From positions 21,760,859 to 21,824,858 of the forward strand of contig NW_004955434.1 of assembly GCF_000276665.1 (NCBI RefSeq): a DNA stretch of 64,000 bases, given 5' to 3'. Under the pieces are notes generated by a model. That model made no database searches and was not told where the DNA came from. It saw only the letters and a list, made by a program, of their open reading frames with translations. The position numbers and the translations under genes are program-made. Shown here one piece after another: positions 1 to 9,455 of the stretch. This stretch comes from Chinchilla lanigera. Lineage: Eukaryota > Chordata > Mammalia > Rodentia > Chinchillidae. Positions within the stretch are counted from its first letter, which is position 1. Every line of letters starts with the position of its first letter.

Positions 1-59
1 TGCCAACAATAAAATAAAATATATAAAAAACTCAGAGCATGCTGTGGTCGTGCACACTC

Positions 60-120
60 AAAATCCTCCTGCCTCAGCCTCCTGAGTGCTGGGATTACAG
101 GCACGTGCTACCATGCCTTC
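60..120 (-). repeat. B1-like SINE fragment
   Basis: The antisense signature cctcctgcctcagcctcctg...gctgggattacaggc is the left half of the local 7SL-derived SINE. The rest is missing. Confidence 0.75.
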
Positions 121-615
121 TTGGTCATCTTTGTGTGAGGCTGAGTCCCGAGCCCAGCTAGAGCCAGAGATTTCTTTCCCATCTGGACTGTCTCCTGGCG
201 ATACATCTCTCTCTGATGTCTCCTGCCCTTGGCTAGCCAGCTCTGACTTCTCCGTGCATCCAGTGGAGCGGGCCCTGGCAGGGCTGAGCTTTCCCTTCCT
301 GTTTCATTGTGCTGCCCGCGGGGACTGGCCTGACCCAGTTCTGAGCCCAAGTTCCGCCGGCGCTTTCTGATCGGCTGCGTTGTGGGGCCGCGGACTTAGG
401 TCGCATGGTTGTCCCCGTGGCAGCCGTCCGATTGTGTTTGGAGGCTGGGAAGGTAGGAGGTGGGAGTCCCCGAGGAAGGAGAAAGTGGCCTCAGAAAAGG
501 AAGGGAAGCTGGGATAGACGGAGCATTACACCACACCCGCTTCTCTCAGGCAGATTGAAGTGCTGTGTGATGAATTTTCCGGCTCTTCCCATCTTCTTTA
601 GGGTCTAGTTTCACT
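121..615. other. Intergenic, no recognisable feature
   Basis: Mostly unique sequence with some CpG near 360-410. The open frames here are short and show no recognisable protein. Confidence 0.6.
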
Positions 616-1735
616 CACCACCCTTTTTTATTTTAAAGATAAAGAACGAACACACATTAACATACACACAGACTTAAACAAAGCAACACAGAATTTCAGA
701 CAAGGTGACAGGAAATTAACAATGATTGTTGTATTACATATTGTTATCTTCAAATTGTTTACTCAGTTAAACAAATAAAGGCATATAAGACTGATAAAAC
801 AATTAAACATTAACTGTTCCTTTCCATAAAGCAATAGAAATTAGTTCTACAGTTATCTTAGCTATCTTGTGTGTACATAACATATATACATATTTTTTCC
901 CTCATCCCAGTGTTCTTTCCTTTTGAGCAATTTCTTTCCCTTTCACAATATTTATTGTACCTTTTAGATTTTATTCACTCTTTCAGGTTCTTACACTAGG
1001 GAGACAATACAGTGTTTACACATGTGGGTCTGATTTACTGCACTTATGAATATGGTCTCTAGTGTGTCCATTTACGTATAAAAGCCTCGAGTTAATCTTT
1101 CTTTATAGCTGAGTAATATTCCATTATATAAAAATACCGCATCTTTTTTTATCCATTCCTCAGGACATTTGGGTTGTTCCCAAGATTTAGCTATGACAAA
1201 TTGCGCTGCTATAAACATGGGTGCACATATATCACTGTGGTATGATGTTTTTAGTTCTTCTGGAAAAATACCCAGAAGGGAAATAGCTGGGTTGAATGGG
1301 ACCTCTAACCCTAGTTTACAGATGAATCTCCACACTGATTTCCGTGGTGGCTGAGCCCAAGTTCTACACTCCCATCAGCAGTGGAGAAGGGTTCCTTTTT
1401 CCCACAGCCCCTCCAGCATTTATTATTGGTTGATTTCTTGATGATAGCCATTCTTTCCGCAGTGAGATGGAATCTCAGCGTTGTTTTAATTTGCATTTTT
1501 TTGGATGACTAATGATGTTGAACATTTTCGCAAGTATTTATTTGCAATTTGTATTTCTTTATCTGAGAAGTATATATTCATCTCAGATGCCCATTTTTGT
1601 ATTGGGTCTTTGAATTGGGGGGGGCTGAGTTTTTTTTAATTCTTTATATGTTCCAGATAGAAGTCTTTTGTCTGAGGGACAGTTGGCTAAAATTTTAAAT
1701 TACCCTTTTTTGTTCTTTCAGTGGTTTTTAGTAAA
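616..1735 (-). mobile_element. 5'-truncated LINE-1, 3' end
   Basis: Read on the minus strand, this is the familiar L1 3' region. The frame at 1072-1335 contains matches to the end of ORF2 (PAISLLGIFPEE, APMFIAAQFVIAKSWEQPKCP, EWIKK). On the plus strand the 3' end begins as T-rich sequence near 620. It is the same L1 family as the copy beginning at 9486, since the two align over about 1.1 kb. It breaks off near 1735. Stops and indels make it non-functional. Confidence 0.85.
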
Positions 1736-2576
1736 AGGTGAAAGATGTATTCAACCTGAAGAGAAACCTGAGTATGCCCTTTCACATTTTAAATCTGTTT
1801 CTATTCTAGCTCCTTTACCTTATGCTCAAATATGCTCAAAACTCAGCTATACCAAATCAATGCCCTGTCACCCCCTTTTAGATTCCTACCTAATCTGTGT
1901 ACCTTCTTTTTCTGCCAAATGTCATCTGCCCTGCTGTGGTTTGTAGCGAGATGTCCCACCCTAGGTGGGGCTCGTGGTGTGATTGCAGTGCTCTTCAGAG
2001 GGGTGGTCTGGGTGTGACCGGAACGGTTTCTCTCCCTTCCCTGCTGCTGCCCAGTCTGCCTCCTGGTTGCCTCAGGGTGGGGTGAGCAGCTTTTGCTCTG
2101 CCCCACCCCTCCCCCTTGCCCCTGTGCCCTGTCCCTCTGCCTCACCCCTGCCAGGCTGCCAACCAGCTAGGGACTAAAACTTCTTTAAACTGTGAGCCAG
2201 AGCAACCCTTTCGCCCTTTAAGTTGGAGGTGCTGAGTATTTTGTCCCGGGACCAGGAAAGTCACTAGGACCCCCTTTGTTACACAGCTCAGCCGCCCTCC
2301 CCCTTCCGCAGTGCCAGCTCCGTCTCCTGGGTGTCCCTGGTCTCTGAAAGGCTGAGGGGAGGCAGACTGAAGGTGCGTGGAGTGTCCTGGCCCCTGGCAC
2401 ACAGCCCAGCCACTCAGTGAGACCGCAGCCTCTGACGGCCAGTGCAGCCAAGAGGCCCTCTGGGTTGTGCGCCTGCCCCGACCTACCCTGACTGTCCTAG
2501 CTTCCTGGTTCGAGAGTCTGGCGGTAGAGCCACCTGGACCCACCCGGCTCTGATACTGTGATAAGGCACCGGGGCA
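1736..2576. other. Intergenic, no recognisable feature
   Basis: Unique, moderately GC-rich sequence. The open frames on the minus strand (for example 2142-2669) have low-complexity, repeat-like composition and no recognised domain. Confidence 0.55.
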
Positions 2577-2716
2577 CTTTCCATAGAGACCTTGGCCCTT
2601 TGCCTCTGCAGACCGGCACCTCTGCTTCCTGGTTGTGCTCTCTGGAACGAAGAAGAAAGGCGACAACAACAGGCTGGACCAGCGCTGCTTCTGAAAGAGC
2701 TCCTGCTGCTAAAAGC
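2577..2716 (-). repeat. Inverted duplicate, copy A
   Basis: This segment matches the reverse complement of 7133-7255. The shared core includes gagaccttggccctttgcct and ctgctgctaaaagc, with one internal insertion of about 10 bp here. The minus-strand frame contains HNQEAE and PVCRGKGPRS; copy B on the plus strand contains HNQKAE and PVCRGKGPRS. I do not recognise the family. Confidence 0.8.
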
Positions 2717-2834
2717 GAGCGCCCTGCAGTCATTTATCAGCTCAGTTTTTCTCTGTCCTCAGCTCGATGATCTTCAAAGGTCTTCCTAAGACCTTTGGCT
2801 CCTTGGCTTTTTAAATTTTTAATTAATTAATTAA

Positions 2835-2980
2835 GTTTTTTTGAGATGGGGTCTTGCTATGTAGTTCAGACTGGCCTTGAACTCACTATGTGGCCAAGGC
2901 TGACTTTGAACTTGAAGCAATCCTCCTGCCCCAGCCTCACAAGTGCTGGGATTACAGGTGTGCATCACCATACCTGGCTA
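2835..2980 (-). repeat. B1-like SINE
   Basis: A complete antisense 7SL-derived SINE. A T-run (poly(A) tail) is followed by tgagatggggtcttgctatg, an internal duplicated half, and the head cctcag..agtgctgggattacagg. Confidence 0.9.
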
Positions 2981-2984
2981 TTGA

Positions 2985-3250
2985 GGTATAATTTACCTGC
3001 ACAACAATTGCCCCTTTTTGGATACAGTCTTGTTTCATAAATTCATTCAGTCATGTAACTGTCAGGATAAAGAAGAGTTCTACCACCACCCCAAGTTCCC
3101 CCACACGCATTTGCAGTGAACTCGTTCCCTCCCTCCTCTCTGGGCAACTGCAGCCTGTTCTTTGCCCAGTTTCGGCTTTTCCAGAATGCCACAGAAGCAG
3201 AATCACACAGTATGTAGCCTTTTCAAACCTCACATTTGAAAACATAACCA
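2985..3250. mobile_element. Ancient L1M-like fragment
   Basis: The start ttgaggtataattta and the later part with cagaatgccacagaagcagaatcacacagtatgtagcc resemble a widespread old mammalian L1 3' region. Strongly decayed; orientation and family are not certain. Confidence 0.45.
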
Positions 3251-3361
3251 GTACTGTCATCGTGTTACCCCCACTCATCCTGCATTTCCCACTTTCATAA
3301 AATACCGTGTTCACATTTCTACAGTTGTCTTAGGATATAGACCTCTTCAAAACTTGGATCA

Positions 3362-3716
3362 TTTTGCCCCAGATGGCTCACTTGAGATGTTAGTAAGAAT
3401 TGCCTCCTCAGTACTCTATAGCTGTGACGAGGAGGAGGCCAAGGAGAGAAAACAAACTGACCGAGAAAAAGCAGCTGCTTTCGCTGCACCACTAAGAGAA
3501 ACAGATCCCAAGTCTGATTCCCAGGGCTCCAAGAAGAACTCGACAACTGCATTCATCTGCTACCACTGTTAAAAGCCAGGCCACCTCAAGAGGAACTGCC
3601 CTAAGAGGCCCCATGGGCCATGCCCTGGATGCAAAGGAGACCACTGGAGATCGGTCTGCCCTCTGAGGTGGAGGCCCCAGAGCTTAGACCCATGCTACCA
3701 GTTAGTCCAACAGGAA
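3362..3716 (+). pseudogene. gag pseudogene, C-terminal part with zinc knuckles
   Basis: Retroviral Gag packages genomic RNA; the nucleocapsid end does this through CCHC knuckles. Here the frame shows a highly charged stretch rich in E, K and R, as in gammaretroviral gag, then a CX2CX4HX4C pattern at about 3561-3602 (CYHC, then KPGH, then a final C). A stop (taa, 3570-3572) sits in that knuckle. A second, irregular knuckle-like group follows (CPGC...H...C, about 3630-3665). The capsid and matrix parts are absent, so the copy is 5'-truncated. Non-functional. Confidence 0.8.
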
Positions 3717-3992
3717 TGAGGGGGCCTGGGGTATACTCTGCCTTCTCCCTCTGGCCAGACCGTCATCTCCATCGAGGAGTCCTGGGTAATCATGACTATG
3801 GAGGAACAAGAAAACAGCCTGTTGCTGGACACAGGTGCAAGTCTCTTGGTCCTTCTTTTCAATCCTGGCCTTCCTTCCAGCCGTCATACTTCAGTGAAAG
3901 GAGTCACTGGTGAGGAGGTAATATGCTATTTTTCACAGCCCTTAGGCTGTAACTACTTGTTAGATCCTTCTTGTGTATATCTGTCTTCCTGA
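3717..3992 (+). pseudogene. Retroviral protease pseudogene (start of pol)
   Basis: The frame continues from gag across a tga at 3717-3719, followed by GG, an arrangement like the same-frame gag/pol stop of gammaretroviruses. The aspartic protease signature LLLDTGAS lies at about 3821-3844, and a gammaretroviral-like VTGEE...QPLG stretch lies at about 3906-3950. The frame ends at tga 3990-3992 in unrelated sequence, so the second half of protease and all of reverse transcriptase are missing. It cannot make an active enzyme. Confidence 0.8.
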
Positions 3993-4415
3993 GAAACCAC
4001 TTTGAAGATACCATGTATTACAGCAGCCATTGATATTTTCTTACTAATCTGTCCATAACTCTGTAATGTTTGTATTGTTCCTATGCTATTTCATAAATGG
4101 ATGTATGTTTATTACTATATGTTTTCTACAGCAACCATTGAGAATAGTCAATGAATATTCAACTGGTCACTCATGTATAGCTCTGTTTATTTTCTTTAGA
4201 AACCACTTTGAAGATACCAAAGTATAGTACAACAGCCATTGATAATAACCTACCACTTTTGTCTGTAACTCAGTATTATTTGTCTATTTGTTTTCCTGAG
4301 ACACTATCTTGTAGATAACAATATGCAAAACAACAACCATTGATAATTTCCTACCACTTTGTCTGTAATTCGGTAAGCCCTCCTATTACTATGTTATCCT
4401 TCTTTTACTCTTTAA
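3990..4415 (+). repeat. Degenerate tandem repeat in the 3' part of the retrocopy
   Basis: A unit of about 95-110 bp, beginning gaaaccactttgaagatacca and containing acagc-accattgat and ctgtaactc, occurs at about 3993, 4198 and 4296. A partial unit sits near 4128. Copies differ by many substitutions. The units lie inside the insert bounded by the target-site duplication, so they came with the transcript. Confidence 0.7.
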
Positions 4416-4439
4416 AATAAAAAAAAAAAACTTGGATCA

Positions 4440-6009
4440 GAATTTAGATAAGATGTACACATTGACACGGGTTGTTTCTCAAGTCTGTGTCTGCGAGTTT
4501 CTCCCCCATCTTTTGCGTTGTTTAAGAAGCTGGGTGCAGGACGTAGCGGGGCACACTGCAATCCCAGGTCCTCGTGAGCCTGGAAGAAAAGGCTGAAGAG
4601 TTCAGGGCCGGTCGGGCAACACAGCCAGATTCTACCATCAGCCCCAAAGAGAAAAGCAATCGAACTGCTCCGAATAACCTGGATTTGATTCCCGGCATCT
4701 GTCTCCGCGGTGTGCTTTCTCCTGCTCCCTGTAGCCTTGCTGCTGAGAGAGCTTCGCAGACAGGAGGCCTGCATCGGGGGCTGGTTACAAATGCAGAGTC
4801 GTGGACGCCTCTGAATCTGCTGAAGCAGAATCTGCATTTTTAACACCCAGCGACATCTGCGCGTGACTCTGCGCTGTGAACTGGCAGTGAGAGGCGCAGT
4901 GCTCATGTCGCTGAGGCTCTTTTTGGACTGTTCTTTAATTTTGTGGTGAGGCTGTGGGGGCGCTGAGCTGCACGCTGTCTCTCGGCCTCGCCCATGTGCT
5001 CGCGGCCGGCGCCTGCAGCTCCTAGCTCAGGCCTCTGTGGGTGTAGCGCCCCCCAGCGGTGCTGTGTGCCCCCGCCTGCGTGCTCTCTTCCCACCTGGCT
5101 TTCATCTATCTCCCCTGGCCTCAGGAGTCACGACCCTCTGTAATCCCGACTCCTCCTTAACCTCCTACATTGCCTTTCCAGCTGCCACGACGGGTTTTTT
5201 CCAGACAGCCTGCCCCGAGAACTCAGTAAGTCCAACCTGTCATTCTTTTCCTCCTTTTCTTCCCTTTGGGAGGGACCTGTTTTCTGTTCACTCAGCCTGC
5301 GCTCTCGGAAGTCATCTTCTATTTTTTCCTACTCTCTCACATGGTACTGTCTAGTTTGTAGCTCAGCTGTGTCCGTTTCCTTGCATCAGTCAGCTGTTAA
5401 GCCGTGCTGGGTAAGAAGCAAGCCCCTGCGTGCACTGGTGCACAGCACAAAGTGCTCGTTTTGTTCGTGTTTTGTGCCAGCTGTGGGTTGACTGTGCTTC
5501 TGACCCACTTCATGTGCTTTCCTCGTGCGAGGGCCTAGATCAAAGGACAGCCCCAGTTTGAGACACAGCAGAGGAAGAAAGGATGGCAAAACCGGGGAGA
5601 GCGTTCAAAGCCTGTGTGCAGTGACGGTGTGAGTCAGTTCATGGACATTCACGGGCCGTAGAAGACAGGAAAGTGAAGCTCTCTCAGGGTGGATGTGGGC
5701 CTGGCCTCTCTGCTTCCTGTTTTTATGCCTACCCCTCCCTTCAGCCGCGGGGTGTGCTAATGGCTCGTGTGCATGCCTTGCTAGACTAAGCGCCATGCGG
5801 CCAAGAGAATCTATTGGTCTTCGTGTTATTGAGCGCTTAACATGCAACACTGCACAAACAGATGCTCAAACGTTGCAGTGTCTTTCCAGTGGATTGCAGA
5901 GTGCGTGCAAATGTCTAGAGTCAGTCGTACAGCCTGTCACCACTCCCGCGTTCTGTCTCCACTGCCTCTCGTTTCAATTTCCTTGACTGCTGCCTTAAGC
6001 TTCACTTTC
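4440..6009. other. Intergenic, no clear feature
   Basis: No gene is recognisable. Around 5130-5360 a C/T-rich stretch may be part of an old L2, but the match is too weak to call. Confidence 0.5.
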
Positions 6010-6425
6010 CCTGGCTTAGAACCCAGTTCCTCAGAGGAGAGTTCCCTGACACCTGCTGCTGCGGCTGTGGTGCTGTGCGTCTTCCGTGCCTGTGGCACAG
6101 ATCTGGTTATGTATGCATTCATTCGATTTCTAACTTTCACCCTGGACTGCATGTTCCTTTTTTTTTTTTTTTTTGAGAGAGGGTCTCGCCATGTAACGCA
6201 GGCTGACTTTGAATTTCCCTATGTAGCTCAAGTTGGCCTTGAACTCATGGTGATCCTCCTGCCTCAGCCTCCTGACTGCTGGGATTACCGGCGTGTGCCA
6301 CTGCGCCTGGTTTAGACTTGTGTTCTTTGATGGTGGAGACAGCCTCTGTTTTGCCCAGCAGTTTACCCTTGGCACCCAGAGAAGTGATTGACATGGGGCA
6401 AGTATTCAATAGTTGTAATGAACGA
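6010..6425 (+). mobile_element. LINE L2 3' end, split by a SINE
   Basis: The part before the SINE has the L2 pattern gagagttccctgacacct...tgctgtgcgtc...cctggactgcatg. The part after it continues gtggagacagcctctgttttgcccag...cacccagagaagtg...aagtattcaatagttg. The two halves join in order across the SINE at 6158-6310, which dates the SINE as younger. Confidence 0.8.
6158..6310 (-). repeat. B1-like SINE inserted in L2
   Basis: Antisense SINE with an 18-base T run, gagagagggtctcgccatg, duplicated half, and head ending cgcctgg. Confidence 0.9.
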
Positions 6426-6527
6426 TGATGCTTTGGCCATGCCCAAATCGCCTCTCGGTTGGATTACTGAAAGGCCCTATCAGTCATTTTTGATATTTAA
6501 CTCATCCTTTTGCTGTCAGCATTTTCT

Positions 6528-6613
6528 TCTTTTTTCTTTTCTTTTTTTTTGGTTTTTCTGCGGTACCGGGAACCGAACTCACGACTTTGCACTTGCCAGG
6601 CAGGTGCTTGTAG
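6528..6613 (-). repeat. ID-type SINE, truncated
   Basis: Antisense tRNA-derived SINE: T-rich tail, then gcggtaccgggaaccgaactc and cttgccaggcaggtgctt. The head is missing after about 6613. Confidence 0.85.
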
Positions 6614-6792
6614 AATTCCCTCCCTTCAGGGCCCTGCTGTTGGAGTACTATTCAGCTGGTAACTAAGTTCCTAGACCACCTCCTCTGCTGAGCCTCCCAT
6701 GACTCTCAGATGAGAGTTGGGCCCAGAACTGAAAAGCTGAAAAATAAAACATATTTTTCAATTTCCATTATAGAATGTTTTAAAGCCAAAGT

Positions 6793-6960
6793 AGCTGGAC
6801 ATGGTGGGGCACACCTGTAATCCCAGCACTTGGGAGGCTGAGGCAGGAGGACTGCTTCAAGTTTGAAGCCAGCCTGGGCTACATAGTGAGTTCAAGACCT
6901 GCCTGAACTGCATAGTGAGACCCTGTCTCAAAAAACCTTAATTAATTAATTAAAAATAAA
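6793..6960 (+). repeat. B1-like SINE
   Basis: Full-length sense copy from agctggacatggtgg to ccctgtctcaaaaaa, with two related agcctgg/agtgag halves and an AT-rich tail (ttaattaatt repeats). Confidence 0.9.
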
Positions 6961-7047
6961 AAGTCAGAGTTCTTCTGAAGAAGGTCATCCAGTTGAGACC
7001 AGAACAGTTGGACAGGTGAGTAATCATAGAGGTCTTGGCTATTTATG

Positions 7048-7125
7048 TCTTTTTGAGACAGGGTCTCGCTGTGCAGTCCAGGCTGGCCTTGAGCTCACTT
7101 TGTAGCCCAGGCTGCCTCGAACTTG
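7048..7125 (-). repeat. B1-like SINE fragment ending at duplication copy B
   Basis: Antisense SINE 3' half (gagacagggtctcgctgtgc...ggcctcgaac-like). The left half is missing; the sequence changes at about 7126 into the inverted duplicate. Confidence 0.75.
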
Positions 7126-7132
7126 GGTGTTG

Positions 7133-7255
7133 GCTTTTAGCAGCAGGGACTCTTCGTTGTTGTCACCTTTCTTTTTTACTCCTGAGGACGCACAACCAGA
7201 AAGCAGAGCTTCCTGTCTGCAGAGGCAAAGGGCCAAGGTCTCCACGGGAGGAAAA
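7133..7255 (+). repeat. Inverted duplicate, copy B
   Basis: Reverse-complement partner of 2577-2716. Shares gctttctggttgtgc (antisense) and the PVCRGKGPRS frame with copy A. Confidence 0.8.
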
Positions 7256-7643
7256 GTATTCACTGATCTTTCTGTTATTCAGCATCTAATGTGGAACCTT
7301 GAACAAAGATGCTCACAAAATCGTTCTCTCTTTGCAAACTACAGTTACAGTAACGCCTCCTCTGACCTACCCAGAAGCGGCAAACAAAACTCACCAGGAC
7401 AAAGCTCGTGCCCTTCAGGCACAGGCCGAGCTTCAGCTTGACAGTCCACTGACCTTTCCACACCCAGTCCAAAGACTGTGGTTTTCCAGTGCGGGTAACA
7501 GAGAAGCGCTTCTGGACAGAGGCCCACCGACAAGCAGAGAGCGGCCCCTGAGGGCCCGTGAGCGAACGGGGGCACCTTCCCGCAGTGGCGGTGGCGGCTT
7601 CCCTGATAAGGACTCACTGCCCACAGCTCTTGCTCTCAACTTT

Positions 7644-7730
7644 TTGTTTTCCTTTTGGCGCTGGGGGTTGAACCCAGGGCCTTGTGGGTGTTGAGCACAT
7701 CTCTGTCAGTGAGCTACACTCCCAGTCCTC
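7644..7730 (-). repeat. Old tRNA-derived (ID-like) SINE
   Basis: Antisense: gcgctgggggttgaacccaggg is the B-box side and tgagctacactcccagtcc is the A-box side. Part of it lies in the direct duplication. Confidence 0.75.
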
Positions 7731-7870
7731 TCCTTTTCCAAGCCTGAAGCTTCAGATTAAAAACAAACAAACAAACAAACAAACAGGTTCTTGCTTGCGT
7801 CCTTGTGAGCTGGAGGGCGGGGGCTGACTCTGGGCCCTGTTTTCCAGTGACAGGACTGAGGGAAGGGTGA
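7690..7870. repeat. Direct duplication, copy 1
   Basis: About 180 bp, from ttgagcacatctctgtcag to ggaagggtga, recur at 8754-8931 with few changes and a shorter AAAC run. Copy 1 extends seamlessly into the SINE at 7644, so it is the likely source. Confidence 0.9.
7759..7785. repeat. (AAAC)n simple repeat
   Basis: About six AAAC units. The paired copy at about 8825 has only two, so the run expanded or shrank after duplication. Confidence 0.9.
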
Positions 7871-8547
7871 CGTCTCTGCGGAGCCCTATCCTCTCCTTTT
7901 CTTGGTGGCAGCAGCAGTCCTGGCTTTGGATTTGGGGGAAGCCAGGTGTGCGCTCCACCGTGACATTCTGCTTCACACAGTAGTTCTCAGACCTGAGCGA
8001 GAGTCAGAGCGCGTTGACCTCGTGTGCCGCCGGACTGCAGGCCTCCACCCCAGTGTCTGACGCAGGAGGTCCAGGGTGGGCCCCGGATGGTTTGCATTTC
8101 TGAAAAGCCCCAGCTGATATCGCTGCCTCTGCTCTGGCCTGGAGAATCACTGGCCTGAACAGGGCCTCTCGGGCGTGACCGGAGTGAAAGCTCTGGCAAA
8201 ATGGAAAGTCAGGAAATTTCATCCTTGGGCAAGCACTTCTTGCTTCATTTGCTCAAGTGCCTGAAAACTTTTTATCCACTGAAGATTTCGTGACTTGATA
8301 ATTTCCACTTGTGGAACCAGAGAAACTGCATATTTACCAGCAGACAGTCGCGCTCTGGCTTTCTTTCCGGGGTTGTTCCCTATAACCTGGTCTCTCACGG
8401 ATCTGTATCAGTGACTCATATTTAGACCAGGGGCAACATAAATAAACTCACCATCAGAAATTTGCCTTGTGCCTTGAGCTGGCCTGTTGCCACACCCTGA
8501 GCTCGGAACAAGCTCTATTCATACTAGAAATCAAAATTTTGAGAGTT

Positions 8548-8655
8548 CGGGGCTGGGGATTTAGCTCAGCGGCACAGCGCCTGCCTGGCAAGCGCAAGGT
8601 CGCAAGTCCGATTCCTGGTACTGGGGAAAAAAACCAAAAAAACAAAACCAAAAAA
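8548..8655 (+). repeat. ID-type SINE with target-site duplication
   Basis: Full-length tRNA-derived SINE (ggggctggggatttagctca...ggtactgggg) with an A-rich tail. Flanked by aaaattttgagagtt at 8533-8547 and a near-identical copy at 8656-8671. Confidence 0.95.
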
Positions 8656-8753
8656 AAAATTTTTGAGAGTTGTTGCTAAGGCATCATACTATTAATATCC
8701 AGCAATTTAAAATTGCTGGGTTATATAATGATGTGACGAGCATGCCGAGCTTG

Positions 8754-8931
8754 TGCTGAGCACATCTCTGTCAGTGAGCTACACTCCCAGTCCTCTCCTT
8801 TTCCAAGCCTGAAGCTTCAGACTAAAAACAAACAAGCAGATTCTTGCTGGCGTCCTGGTTCCCTGTGAGCTGGAGGGCGGGGGCTGACTCTGAGCCACTG
8901 TTTTCCGGTGACAGGACTGAGGGAAGGGTGA
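8754..8931. repeat. Direct duplication, copy 2
   Basis: Second copy of 7690-7870. It starts abruptly after gagcatgccgagcttg and ends at ggaagggtga, followed by unrelated AT-rich DNA. Confidence 0.9.
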
Positions 8932-9002
8932 ATTAGAATGAAATTCTTCATATAATGAATTATATAATGATGGGCTCTAATCTTAATAAGTTATGGCTGT
9001 TC

Positions 9003-9066
9003 GCCTGCCTGGCAAGCACAACGTCCTGAGTTCGATTCCCGGGGCCAGAAAAAAACAAACAAACAA
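9003..9066 (+). repeat. 5'-truncated ID-type SINE with target-site duplication
   Basis: Only the second half of the SINE is present (gcctgcctggcaagcacaac...attcccggggcc plus A/C tail). An 18-bp perfect duplication, aataagttatggctgttc, flanks it (8985-9002 and 9067-9084). This is a clear 5'-truncated insertion, less common for SINEs than for L1. Confidence 0.92.
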
Positions 9067-9377
9067 AAATAAGTTATGGCTGTTCAAAAAGTTTTCACGT
9101 CAGAACATTTCTTACCACAGTCACAAGAAGACTGGTGTCTTAGGAGGCATCTGCCTTTGGTCCTCGCTGTCCCTGCCCAATGGCCTGGTGGCTGAAGCTC
9201 TCACTGCCGTGTGCAGCTGTAACGGGAAAGAAGGACGGCAGAGAGGAGCTGAGGCAGAACATGCCGCGTTGGTGTATTGGTTATTTGAAGCTGAAATCTC
9301 CCGAGGAAGTGTAGCTTCAGAAGGGCCACTTCGCCTGACTGGCGCTGCATCCAGAAAGCCCCGTGGCCTCTTCTGGG

Positions 9378-9455
9378 GAGGGGCTGGGGTGTGGCTCAGT
9401 ACAGCAGTGATTGCCGCAGAGGCACAGGCCCTGGGTGTCGTCCCAGCTCAATGAA
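9378..9455 (+). repeat. Decayed tRNA-derived SINE
   Basis: gaggggctggggtgtggctcagtacagc...ggccctgggtgtcgtcccagc retains A-box and B-box side patterns of the ID family, with many changes. Confidence 0.55.

Larger units (their letters stand above)
3362..4426 (+). mobile_element. L1-style retrocopy of an endogenous gammaretrovirus-like gag-pro transcript
   Basis: This 1.07-kb insert is flanked by a 13-bp direct repeat, aaaacttggatca, at 3349-3361 and 4427-4439. It ends in a run of A after aataaa at 4416. These are hallmarks of LINE-1 mediated reverse transcription, not of an LTR provirus, and no LTR is visible. The 5' part is a decayed retroviral gag end (charged region, then nucleocapsid zinc knuckles) and a protease start, all in one frame with internal stops. 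The 3' part (3990-4415) is non-coding and made of degenerate tandem units. HERV-W copies mobilised this way are a known precedent in primates. Confidence 0.8.

Noticed and set aside
8548..8655. Possible tRNA genes in the gctggggatttagctcag blocks here and elsewhere
   Set aside because: These are tRNA-derived SINEs with A-rich tails and target duplications. They cannot form a full cloverleaf with a normal anticodon arm.
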